Shown: positions 1-5,582 of the stretch, piece by piece
Layout of the letters: the number at the start of each line of letters is the position of its first letter
Position numbering within the stretch: position 1 is the stretch's first letter
Assembly (NCBI GenBank): GCA_937997605.1
Contig: CALLFD010000106.1
Span: 1-6,408 of the forward strand
Direction of reading: 5' to 3'
DNA length: 6,408 bases
From: an uncultured Collinsella sp.
GTDB lineage: Bacteria; Actinomycetota; Coriobacteriia; Coriobacteriales; Coriobacteriaceae
Made by a program: the position numbers and the translations under genes
The notes under the pieces: generated by a model
The model's database searches: none
Told to the model about the DNA's origin: nothing
Seen by the model: the letters and a program-made list of their open reading frames with translations, nothing else

Positions 1-152
1 ACGGAGCACTTAACGAGCTCGTGCTTCTCCAGGTAGGCGACCGTCTGCTCGACGGTGCCCTCGTTGATGTCGGACTTGCCGATGATGATGGCGGGGTTGA
101 GGTGATGGGCCATGCTGCGAAGCTGCTTGACCTGGGCTCCTGTCAGTGCCAT
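1..152 (-). CDS. yhbY: YhbY family CRM-domain RNA-binding protein, N-terminal part (cut by window edge)
   Basis: Only the first 50 codons are present; the gene runs off the window at position 1. The protein begins MALTGAQVKQLRSMAHHLNP and continues through AIIIGKSDINEG and a helix ending EKHELVKCSV. This matches the N-terminal half of the CRM (YhbY) domain: an opening LTGxQxxxLRxxAHHLxP helix, a strand leading to IGKxxxxEG, then a helix before a HELVK/IK strand. The family is usually about 95-105 residues, so roughly half is missing. Members are small RNA-binding proteins that associate with the large ribosomal subunit or its precursor. The ATG at 152 is chosen because the family normally starts within a few residues of the LTG motif. 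The sequence upstream has only a weak purine-rich stretch (GAAAGCGAG) and no AGGAGG. The preceding 182 bases carry no gene, so it probably has its own promoter, though none was convincing. Family assignment is firm; the symbol is by similarity. Confidence 0.9.
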   Translation of the reverse strand, partial: MALTGAQVKQLRSMAHHLNPAIIIGKSDINEGTVEQTVAYLEKHELVKCS

Positions 153-334
153 GGGTTCTCGCTTTCTATGTTATGGGGCGCCCCTCGATGGGGCCTTAAT
201 CTACGTGAGCTGTCCCACGATAGCGCAGGAACGGCGCGGTGTGGGGCGTGTTTGCCCAGTTCAAAAAGAATGCGGATGCCGAGCGGGAGAACAGCGCGGG
301 TTACAGGTGGACGTGTACGGCGGCCGAAAGCGGT
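153..334. other. 182-base intergenic region with GC-rich alternative hairpin
   Basis: No supported gene lies between the methyltransferase stop and the yhbY start. Positions 175-194 contain GGGGCGCCCC followed by TCGAT and GGGGC. The middle GCCCC (180-184) can therefore pair either with 175-179 or with 190-194, two mutually exclusive small hairpins. The segment lies 23-42 bases upstream of the yhbY start, where it would be in the 5' leader. No T-run follows it on the minus strand, so it is not a standard intrinsic terminator. A TTGAAC hexamer near 261-266 (minus strand) has no matching -10 box at usual spacing. Any regulatory role is speculation. Confidence 0.3.
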
Positions 335-1222
335 CTATGGGCGGCCCGAAGAGACCGGCTCCCATGCAATAAACGCCCAACGGACCTTGCGGACGTGGTC
401 GAGCATGTAGCGTCCCTGCGGTACGCCCTTGGACCCTGGCTCGCCGGCATGGGGATTCTCAATCATATGCTGAGCGACGTAGTCGCGCAGACGGTCGATC
501 TTATCCTCGTTACCGTGCTCGAGCATGCGGGAGAAGTCCGCCACGCCTGCCTCAAGGCTATCGAAGGTATCGCGACGAGGCGATTCAAAGTACGTAACCT
601 GCGGCAGGGCGCCCATCTGAATGAGGATATTGAAGGCATACACAAAGCCATTACTGCAGGTAACCGAGGCACCGATAGCGTTCATCAGGTGCAGGTCATA
701 GCGCGGGCTGGAGTTGGCGACCATCGTGACAGCACAACGCCGACGAGCCGTACGATCAAGCTTGGCAAGCGCACCTTTCAGATCGGTCGTCGTAACCGAC
801 CGACTGGCAAAGGCAACATCCACCGCTTTCGCGACCGGTCCAACCAAATCCCAATCATCATCCCAAGCAAGCTCAAGCGGCGTAATGCGATCCTCGAGTC
901 CATAGTACTCAATGCCAGCATCAAGCGTGCCCAACATAGCAGGGGAAAAGTCGGCGGCAATCACAGGATGTCCGTCTTGCGCAAGCGGAATAGCAATCGA
1001 CCCAGCCCCACACCCCATATCCAGCACGGATTCACCAGGCCTTAACGCCAACAGCTTCATAAAGTCCCGGGCATACGGAGCAGTCTCAAGCGGCCGAAAA
1101 TGCCGAGCCCGCTTATCCCACTCAAAAGAATCATCAGCCCGCCGCCGATCAGCTTGCAGACGCATCCACTCCTGATTCCAATCAGCAGAAAGAAGCTCAG
1201 AGCGAGCATCCCCATCAACCAC
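335..1222 (-). CDS. Class I SAM-dependent methyltransferase, substrate unknown
   Basis: A 295-residue protein starting at GTG 1222. AGGAGG at 1235-1230, seven bases upstream, decides this start. The reading frame stays open to an ATG at 1282, but that ATG has no Shine-Dalgarno and would add a hydrophobic leader that is really the untranslated region read as codons. Motif I of the Rossmann methyltransferase fold is clear at residues 66-81 (VLDMGCGAGSIAIPLA), with the acidic residue after strand 2 at D91 (AADFS) and a motif IV-like strand at 134-143 (VDVAFASRSV). An N-terminal helical region (about 10-60, WNQEWMRLQ and FEWDKRARHF) precedes the fold. The C-terminal 100 residues are family-specific and unassigned. 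No signal peptide or membrane segment remains with this start, so it should be cytoplasmic. The substrate (small molecule, protein or RNA) cannot be read from the sequence. Its 5' half looks poorer in G+C than metH. It stands alone, with 318 bases upstream and 182 downstream. Confidence 0.88.
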   Translation of the reverse strand: MVDGDARSELLSADWNQEWMRLQADRRRADDSFEWDKRARHFRPLETAPYARDFMKLLALRPGESVLDMGCGAGSIAIPLAQDGHPVIAADFSPAMLGTLDAGIEYYGLEDRITPLELAWDDDWDLVGPVAKAVDVAFASRSVTTTDLKGALAKLDRTARRRCAVTMVANSSPRYDLHLMNAIGASVTCSNGFVYAFNILIQMGALPQVTYFESPRRDTFDSLEAGVADFSRMLEHGNEDKIDRLRDYVAQHMIENPHAGEPGSKGVPQGRYMLDHVRKVRWAFIAWEPVSSGRP

Positions 1223-1229
1223 GGGCCAA

Positions 1230-1260
1230 CCTCCTAGCAACAAAAAAGCGACTCCTCCTA
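1230..1260 (-). promoter_or_regulatory. Duplicated Shine-Dalgarno sequences upstream of the methyltransferase
   Basis: Reading the minus strand, TAGGAGGAG occurs at 1260-1252 and CTAGGAGG at 1237-1230. The second lies seven bases before GTG 1222 and is the natural ribosome binding site. The first is about ten bases before an in-frame TTG at 1243, which would give a product seven residues longer. GTG 1222 is preferred for its spacing. The duplication is seen directly; use of the first site is unproven. Confidence 0.7.
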
Positions 1261-1281
1261 AAAGAAGAGCCGCAACCAGCA

Positions 1282-1310
1282 TATATCAGAAAGAACCGTT
1301 CCAACGCCAA
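1282..1310 (-). promoter_or_regulatory. Possible weak promoter for the methyltransferase gene
   Basis: On the minus strand TTGGCG (1310-1305) and GATATA (1287-1282) are separated by 17 bases, with a run of A/T around the second box. Each hexamer matches the sigma-70 consensus only partly (about 4 of 6 and 3 of 6), so this is a tentative call. Transcription would begin near 1275, downstream of the ATG at 1282, consistent with the GTG start at 1222 and leaving a leader of about 50 bases that holds both Shine-Dalgarno copies. Confidence 0.25.
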
Positions 1311-1388
1311 ACCGCCCTCACAACCAAGGCGGGCAGGAGCGAAGCGACTGCCATACGGGATAGAACCCAACCGAGGTCCCGTTGTGCG

Positions 1389-1522
1389 GGAGCCCCGGGG
1401 AGGGCAGATATATAAGGTCGATCGCGAGTTCCGCACGAGCCGGAGAGCACTTAATGTGCTCTCCGTGCGAGTCAGGACTGTCCGAGCAGGCGACCTTATA
1501 TATCTGCCCTCCCCGGGGCTCC
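1389..1522. repeat. 134-base palindromic element with 32-bp perfect terminal inverted repeats (MITE/REP-like)
   Basis: Positions 1389-1420 and 1491-1522 are exact reverse complements over 32 bases. Each arm runs GGAGCCCCGGGGAGGG then CAGATATATAAGGTCG, or the complement. The 70 bases between them contain a second hairpin: a 10-bp stem CGGAGAGCAC (1441-1450) / GTGCTCTCCG (1456-1465) with loop TTAAT, extendable by CGCA/TGCG across a bulge. A short GGACTGTCC palindrome (1475-1483) and a direct repeat of GCGAGT (1424-1429, 1467-1472) are also inside. It encodes no protein of its own. Perfect arms flanking a non-coding core in an intergenic spacer resemble a miniature inverted-repeat element or a complex REP unit. 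No flanking target-site duplication is visible. It lies 18 bases past the UPF0210 stop, so RNA from that gene would carry it, but no U-run follows and it is not a classical terminator. The structure is certain; its class is inferred. Confidence 0.85.
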
Positions 1523-1540
1523 TCGCCAGTCCCCCCTCAG

Positions 1541-2905
1541 CTAGTTCTTCAGCGAGTTCAGCGGCGCCGGGAAGCGTCCACCGCGGTGGGCAAGCACGGT
1601 GCCGGCGTTGGGGTTCACCGGCATGATGGGCGCACGGCCAAACAGACCGCCGTACTCGACGCAGTCGCCCACGCCCTTGCCGATGGCGGGAATCACGCGG
1701 ACGGCCGTGGTCTTGTTGTTGATGACGCCGATGGCCATCTCGTCGGCGATGATGCCGGCGATGGTCTCGACCGGAGTGTCGCCAGGGATAGCGATCATGT
1801 CCAGGCCAACGGAGCACACGCAGGTCATGGCCTCGAGCTTCTCGAGCGAAAGCGCACCGGCCTCGACGGCGGCGATCATGCCGGCATCCTCGGACACGGG
1901 GATAAAAGCGCCGGAGAGACCGCCCACGCTGGAGCTGGCCATGACGCCGCCCTTCTTGACGGCATCGTTGAGCATGGCGAGTGCGCAGGTCGTGCCGGGG
2001 CCACCGCAGGTGCCAACACCGATGATCTCGAGGATGCGGGCAACGGAGTCGCCGATGGCAGGCGTGGGGGCCAGCGACAGGTCGACAATGCCCTTCTCGA
2101 CACCCAGGCGATGGGCGGCCTCGCGGCTCATGAGCTCACCGGCGCGGGTGATCTTAAAGGCGGTCTGCTTAATCTTCTCGGCGACCTCCATCATCGATGC
2201 GGAGTCGGGCAGCGTCTCCAGGGCTGCGGCCATAACGCCGGGGCCCGAGACGCCAACGTTGATGACGGCGTCGGCCTCGCCACCGCCGTGGACGGCGCCC
2301 GCCATAAACGGGGAGTCCTCGACCATATTGGCAAAGCAGACAAACTTGGAAGCGCCGACGGAATCCTGGTCGGCCGTGAGCTTAGCGGCGTCGATGATGG
2401 TCTGCGCAGCCATGAGTACGGCGTCCATGTTGATGCCGGCACGCAGGCTGGCGACGTTGACGCTGGAGCAGACGCGGCTGGTGGTAGCGAGCGCCTGCGG
2501 GATGGACTGGATGACGCGGCGGTCGGCGTCGCCGATGCCCTTCTGGACGAGCGCGGAGAAGCCGCCCAGGTAGTCGATGCCGAGGGTCTCGGCCGCACGG
2601 TCGAGGGCATGCGCGATGGGGGTGAGGTCCTCATCCTTGCAGCAAGCGGCGATCTGCGCCACCGGGGTGACGGAGACGCGCTTGTTGACGATGGGGATGC
2701 CGTACTCGCGCTCGAGGTTCTCGGCGGTCTCGACCAAGTGCTCAGCCGTGTGCGTCACGTGGTCGTAGATCTTCGTGCACATGCGGTCGAGGTTCTCGTC
2801 GCCGCAACCCATGAGCGAAACACCCATGGTGATGGTCCTGATGTCGAGGTTCTGCTCCTCAACCATGCCGCGGGTTTCCGCGATTTCTGCAGGCGTGATC
2901 GCCAT
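1541..2905 (-). CDS. UPF0210 / DUF711 'PFL family' protein
   Basis: A 454-residue protein starting at ATG 2905, with AGGAG at 2917-2913 seven bases upstream. An in-frame ATG at 2944 is disfavoured: it adds 13 residues unlike the family and has no comparable ribosome binding site. The N-terminus has the family hallmark EEQNLDIRTITMGVSL (residues 16-31). Conserved glycine/cysteine segments follow: MAGAVHGGGEADAVINVGVSG (starting at 201), GVGTCGGPGTTCA (297-309), GGLSGAFIPVSEDAGM (328-343) and MIAIPGDTPVETIAGIIADE (370-389). Length fits the family (about 450). The family has a fold related to pyruvate formate-lyase, hence its database name, but I see no glycyl-radical RVxGY motif, so PFL activity should not be assumed; its biochemical role is not established. 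Homologues often sit directly downstream of a small ACT-domain (UPF0237) gene; here the upstream neighbour is metH, 109 bases away. No signal peptide or membrane segment is seen. Family assignment is secure. Confidence 0.93.
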   Translation of the reverse strand: MAITPAEIAETRGMVEEQNLDIRTITMGVSLMGCGDENLDRMCTKIYDHVTHTAEHLVETAENLEREYGIPIVNKRVSVTPVAQIAACCKDEDLTPIAHALDRAAETLGIDYLGGFSALVQKGIGDADRRVIQSIPQALATTSRVCSSVNVASLRAGINMDAVLMAAQTIIDAAKLTADQDSVGASKFVCFANMVEDSPFMAGAVHGGGEADAVINVGVSGPGVMAAALETLPDSASMMEVAEKIKQTAFKITRAGELMSREAAHRLGVEKGIVDLSLAPTPAIGDSVARILEIIGVGTCGGPGTTCALAMLNDAVKKGGVMASSSVGGLSGAFIPVSEDAGMIAAVEAGALSLEKLEAMTCVCSVGLDMIAIPGDTPVETIAGIIADEMAIGVINNKTTAVRVIPAIGKGVGDCVEYGGLFGRAPIMPVNPNAGTVLAHRGGRFPAPLNSLKN

Positions 2906-2951
2906 CCTTGCGCTCCTATCTGCCAAAACGAGCATAGTCCCCATCTATTTT

Positions 2952-2989
2952 AACGTGCCGCACGCGTCTCGTGGCGCATGCGGCACGTT
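2952..2989. terminator. Hairpin between metH and the UPF0210 gene, terminator-like
   Basis: AACGTGCCGCA (2952-2962) and TGCGGCACGTT (2979-2989) are perfect 11-base inverted repeats around a 16-base loop that can itself form GCG/CGC pairs. It starts 26 bases past the metH stop at 3015. On the plus strand it is followed by TTTTGG. On the minus strand, the direction of metH, it ends CGTT followed by AAAATAG, so the U-tract is very short. It probably ends or attenuates metH transcription or stabilises its 3' end, but it is not textbook. Confidence 0.5.
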
Positions 2990-3014
2990 TTGGTGCTCGG
3001 TTGTTTCCGTTGTG

Positions 3015-5570
3015 TTACTGCCCAAAGACCTCTTCGGCGATGCGTGCGCTTTCGGCGGCGTCCTTGGCGTAGTAGTCCGCGCCAATCTGCTTGGCGTATT
3101 CGGGGGTGAGCACGGCGCCGCCTACGATGATCTTGACGCCCGGCACCTCGGCATGAAGCAGCTTGATGGTCTCCTCCATGGCGACGACCGTGGTGGTCAT
3201 AAGCGCCGAGAGGCCGACGAGCTTAATGTCGCGCTCCTTGACGGTCTTGAGCACCTCCTGCGGATCGACGTCGCGACCCAGATCAAAGACGGTATAGCCG
3301 TAGTTATCGAGCAGCATCTTGACGATGTTCTTACCGATGTCGTGGATATCGCCCTTGACGGTGGCCACGCAGATCTTGCCCTTGTCGGCAATCTCGCCGG
3401 CGGGCATCAGGCGTTTGATGGTATCGAAGCCTACGCGCGCGGCCTCGGCAGAGGCCATGAGCTGCGGCAAGAAGAACTTGCCCTGGTCAAAGAGGACTCC
3501 GACCTCATCGAGGGCGGGGATAAAGTGGTTGTTGATGAGGTCCATGGCGTCGTGGTCGGGCAGCAGGCGCTCGGTCTCGGCCGCGATTTCGCCCTTGCGA
3601 CCCGAGACGACCATGTGGCGGATGGGGTCGTCATCGGCTCTTGCGGTGGTGCTTGCGGCAGGCGCGGCATCGCTCGATGCTGACTGAGCGGCCGCCGGGT
3701 TGGCGGCAATCTTGTACGGGTCGGTCCAGCCGGCGTAGCGCTCGATGTATCCGGTCGAGCCCTCGTCCTCAACGCTCAGCACGCGATAGCTGTAGACGGT
3801 GTCCATAAAGCGCTTGGAACCCGGGTTCATGATGGGGGCGTCCAGACCTGCACCAAAGGCGGCGGCCAAAAAGACCGAGCCCAGCAGCGGGCGCGCGGGC
3901 AGGCCAAAGCTGATGTTCGATACGCCGAGTGCGCACTTGACGCCCAGGCGCTCCTTGCACATAGACATGGCGCGCAGGATCTGCTCAGCCTGGCGTTGAT
4001 TGGTCGAGGCGGTCATGACCAGACAGTCGATGAGGATGCGGTCCGGGCCGATGCCGTAACGGGCGGCTTCGGCCACAATGCGCTCGGCGATGCTATAGCG
4101 TGCCTCGGCGGTATCCGGGATGCCGCCCTCGTCGAGCGTGAGGCCGACGACGTTGGTGCCGTAGTGGGCGACCAGCGGAAAAATCTCGTCCATGATCTGC
4201 TGTTTGCCGTTAACCGAGTTGATGATGGGCTTGCCGGCGTAGCGGCGCACGGCTGCCTCGACGGCTGCGGGGTCGGTGGAGTCGATCTGCAGCGGCAGCA
4301 GCGTGGAGCCTTGGAGCTGCTCGGTCGCTTGCTGGATGACCTTGACCTCGTCGATCTCGGGCAGGCCCACGTTGACGTCCAGGATGTCGGCGCCCTGCTC
4401 CTGCTGGCTGATGCCCTGGCTCACGACGTAGTCCAGGTCGCCGTCGCGTAGGGCCTGCTGCAAGCGCTTTTTGCCGGTGGGGTTGATGCGCTCGCCGATG
4501 ACGGCGATCTTGTGGCCGTCGCAGGGGAGGTCCACGACCGTCTGGGCGCTCGTGACCGACATGCTGGGCTTGCGGCGGCGCGGGCTGGGCGTGTGGTTGT
4601 CGATAAGCGTGCGCAAGGCCGCCATGTGCGCCGGCGTGGTGCCGCAGCAGCCGCCCACGACGCTCACGCCGTCGGCGATCATGCCGGCGACGGCCTCGGC
4701 GTACTCGGGTGCTTGGATATCAAAGACGGTATTGCCGTCATCGTCCACACGGGGGAGTCCCGCATTGGCTTGCACCATAACGGGCTTGTCGGTGACGGTG
4801 AGCATGCGCGCGGCGAGCCCTCGGAGCTCGGCCGGGCCTTGGCTGCAGTTGATGCCCAGGACGTCGGCGCCGATGGCGTCGAGCGTGATGGCGGCCACCT
4901 CGGGACTTGTGCCCAGGAACGTGCGACCATCTTCCTCGAAGGTCATGGTGGCAAAGACGGGCAGGTCGGAGTTTTCGCGGCAGGCGAGGACGGCCGCCTT
5001 GATCTCGGCAAGGTCGGTCATGGTCTCGATAATAAAGAGGTCGACGCCCGCAGCGACGCCGGCGCGCACCTCCTCGGCAAAGAGGTCGTAGGCCTCGTCA
5101 AAGCTGAGGGTGCCCAGGGGACGCAGCAGGGCGCCGATGGGGCCGATGTCGCCGGCGACGTAGCGGGCGCCGGCCTCACGGGCGCAGGCGACAGCGGCGG
5201 CAAAGACGTCTGCCACGGTGGCGGCTCCGTCGAGCTTGTGGGCGTTGGCGCCAAAGGTGTTGGCGGTGATCACGTCGCAGCCGGCCTCGACGTATTGGCG
5301 CTGAATGTCGGTAATGACCTGGGGCTCCTCAAAGTTGAGCAGCTCGGGCAGGGCGCCGGCCTTCATGCCGGACGCCTGCAGCATGGTGCCCATGCCGCCG
5401 TCAAACAGCAGGTGTCCCGTGCCCTCGATGGCGGCATGCAGGCGGTCATCCTTAATGCGAAGGTCGTCGATCGTGCGCGTCTTGTATGCAGCGCCATTAC
5501 GGCGTGCGGCATCAACGGGTGCCGCCAGCGCGGCGCCGTCCAGATCATGAGTGATAAGCGGAGTAAACAT
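3015..5570 (-). CDS. metH: Cobalamin-dependent methionine synthase lacking the activation domain
   Basis: An 851-residue cytoplasmic enzyme that moves a methyl group from 5-methyltetrahydrofolate through cobalamin to homocysteine, giving methionine. Domains in order: homocysteine S-methyltransferase, about 48-325, with LFDGGMGTMLQ (55-65) and zinc ligands C242 (GINCSQGP), C308 and C309 (GGCCGTTP); pterin-binding, about 353-605, with GERINPTGKK (359-368), DILDVNVG (395-402) and a DST motif (430-432); an Ala/Ser/Thr-rich linker (about 622-648); B12 cap, about 649-728; B12-binding, 732-851, with D741-x-H743-x-x-G746, where H743 would be the lower cobalt ligand, and SALMTT (788-793). It ends EEVFGQ, with no AdoMet activation domain; E. 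coli MetH is about 1,227 residues. The first 47 residues are an extension of uncertain role. ATG 5570 is supported by AGGAG six bases upstream. The reactivation protein is encoded directly upstream, separated by nine bases. Assignment is secure. Confidence 0.97.
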   Translation of the reverse strand: MFTPLITHDLDGAALAAPVDAARRNGAAYKTRTIDDLRIKDDRLHAAIEGTGHLLFDGGMGTMLQASGMKAGALPELLNFEEPQVITDIQRQYVEAGCDVITANTFGANAHKLDGAATVADVFAAAVACAREAGARYVAGDIGPIGALLRPLGTLSFDEAYDLFAEEVRAGVAAGVDLFIIETMTDLAEIKAAVLACRENSDLPVFATMTFEEDGRTFLGTSPEVAAITLDAIGADVLGINCSQGPAELRGLAARMLTVTDKPVMVQANAGLPRVDDDGNTVFDIQAPEYAEAVAGMIADGVSVVGGCCGTTPAHMAALRTLIDNHTPSPRRRKPSMSVTSAQTVVDLPCDGHKIAVIGERINPTGKKRLQQALRDGDLDYVVSQGISQQEQGADILDVNVGLPEIDEVKVIQQATEQLQGSTLLPLQIDSTDPAAVEAAVRRYAGKPIINSVNGKQQIMDEIFPLVAHYGTNVVGLTLDEGGIPDTAEARYSIAERIVAEAARYGIGPDRILIDCLVMTASTNQRQAEQILRAMSMCKERLGVKCALGVSNISFGLPARPLLGSVFLAAAFGAGLDAPIMNPGSKRFMDTVYSYRVLSVEDEGSTGYIERYAGWTDPYKIAANPAAAQSASSDAAPAASTTARADDDPIRHMVVSGRKGEIAAETERLLPDHDAMDLINNHFIPALDEVGVLFDQGKFFLPQLMASAEAARVGFDTIKRLMPAGEIADKGKICVATVKGDIHDIGKNIVKMLLDNYGYTVFDLGRDVDPQEVLKTVKERDIKLVGLSALMTTTVVAMEETIKLLHAEVPGVKIIVGGAVLTPEYAKQIGADYYAKDAAESARIAEEVFGQ

Positions 5571-5582
5571 CGATGGCTCCTA
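5571..5582 (-). promoter_or_regulatory. metH ribosome binding site overlapping the stop codon of the upstream gene
   Basis: On the minus strand TTAGGAGCCATCG precedes the metH ATG at 5570. The TAG stop of the activation-domain gene (5582-5580) supplies the first bases of AGGAG (5581-5577), leaving a six-base spacer. Ribosomes terminating on the upstream gene would sit on the metH start site, so the two are likely translationally coupled. Confidence 0.8.

Larger units (their letters stand above)
1223..1540. other. 318-base intergenic region between the UPF0210 gene and the methyltransferase
   Basis: No protein-coding gene is supported here. From the UPF0210 side it holds 18 bases of spacer (1523-1540), the 134-base palindromic element (1389-1522), about 75 bases without recognisable structure apart from short 5-bp stems such as TCCCG/CGGGA near 1377-1391, then the possible promoter and the double Shine-Dalgarno leader of the methyltransferase. 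The frames crossing it are shadows without ribosome binding sites or family-like sequence. Confidence 0.7.

Noticed and set aside
1..24. Partial resemblance of the first bases (CGGAGCACTTAACG...) to the core hairpin of the palindromic element.
   Set aside because: These bases are codons of the conserved YhbY strand (HELVKCS), and the match is short and imperfect.
1223..1282. Hydrophobic N-terminal segment (Leu/Gly-rich) as a signal anchor of the methyltransferase.
   Set aside because: The ATG at 1282 lacks a ribosome binding site, while GTG 1222 has AGGAGG at ideal spacing. The hydrophobic codons are produced by the Shine-Dalgarno copies and a T-run.
1389..1522. The palindrome as an ordinary intrinsic terminator of the UPF0210 gene.
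   Set aside because: The stem is far larger than needed, arms are 70 bases apart, and no T-run follows on either strand.
1541..2905. Pyruvate formate-lyase or other glycyl radical enzyme activity for the 'PFL family' protein.
   Set aside because: The C-terminal glycyl radical motif RVxGY is absent, the length is about 450 rather than 750 or more residues, and no activating radical-SAM gene is nearby.
2906..2944. Extended start of the UPF0210 protein at ATG 2944.
   Set aside because: The 13 extra residues do not resemble the family, and ATG 2905 has a well-spaced AGGAG and a typical N-terminus.
2906..2951. TATGCT as a -10 box for a promoter of the UPF0210 gene.
   Set aside because: No acceptable -35 hexamer lies 16-18 bases upstream; the expected position falls in the hairpin stem.
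1382..2953. Long open frame on the plus strand (about 523 codons) opposite the UPF0210 gene.
   Set aside because: Its sequence is the same kind of Gly/Asp/Ala-rich antisense shadow, and its start lies inside the palindromic element with no Shine-Dalgarno.
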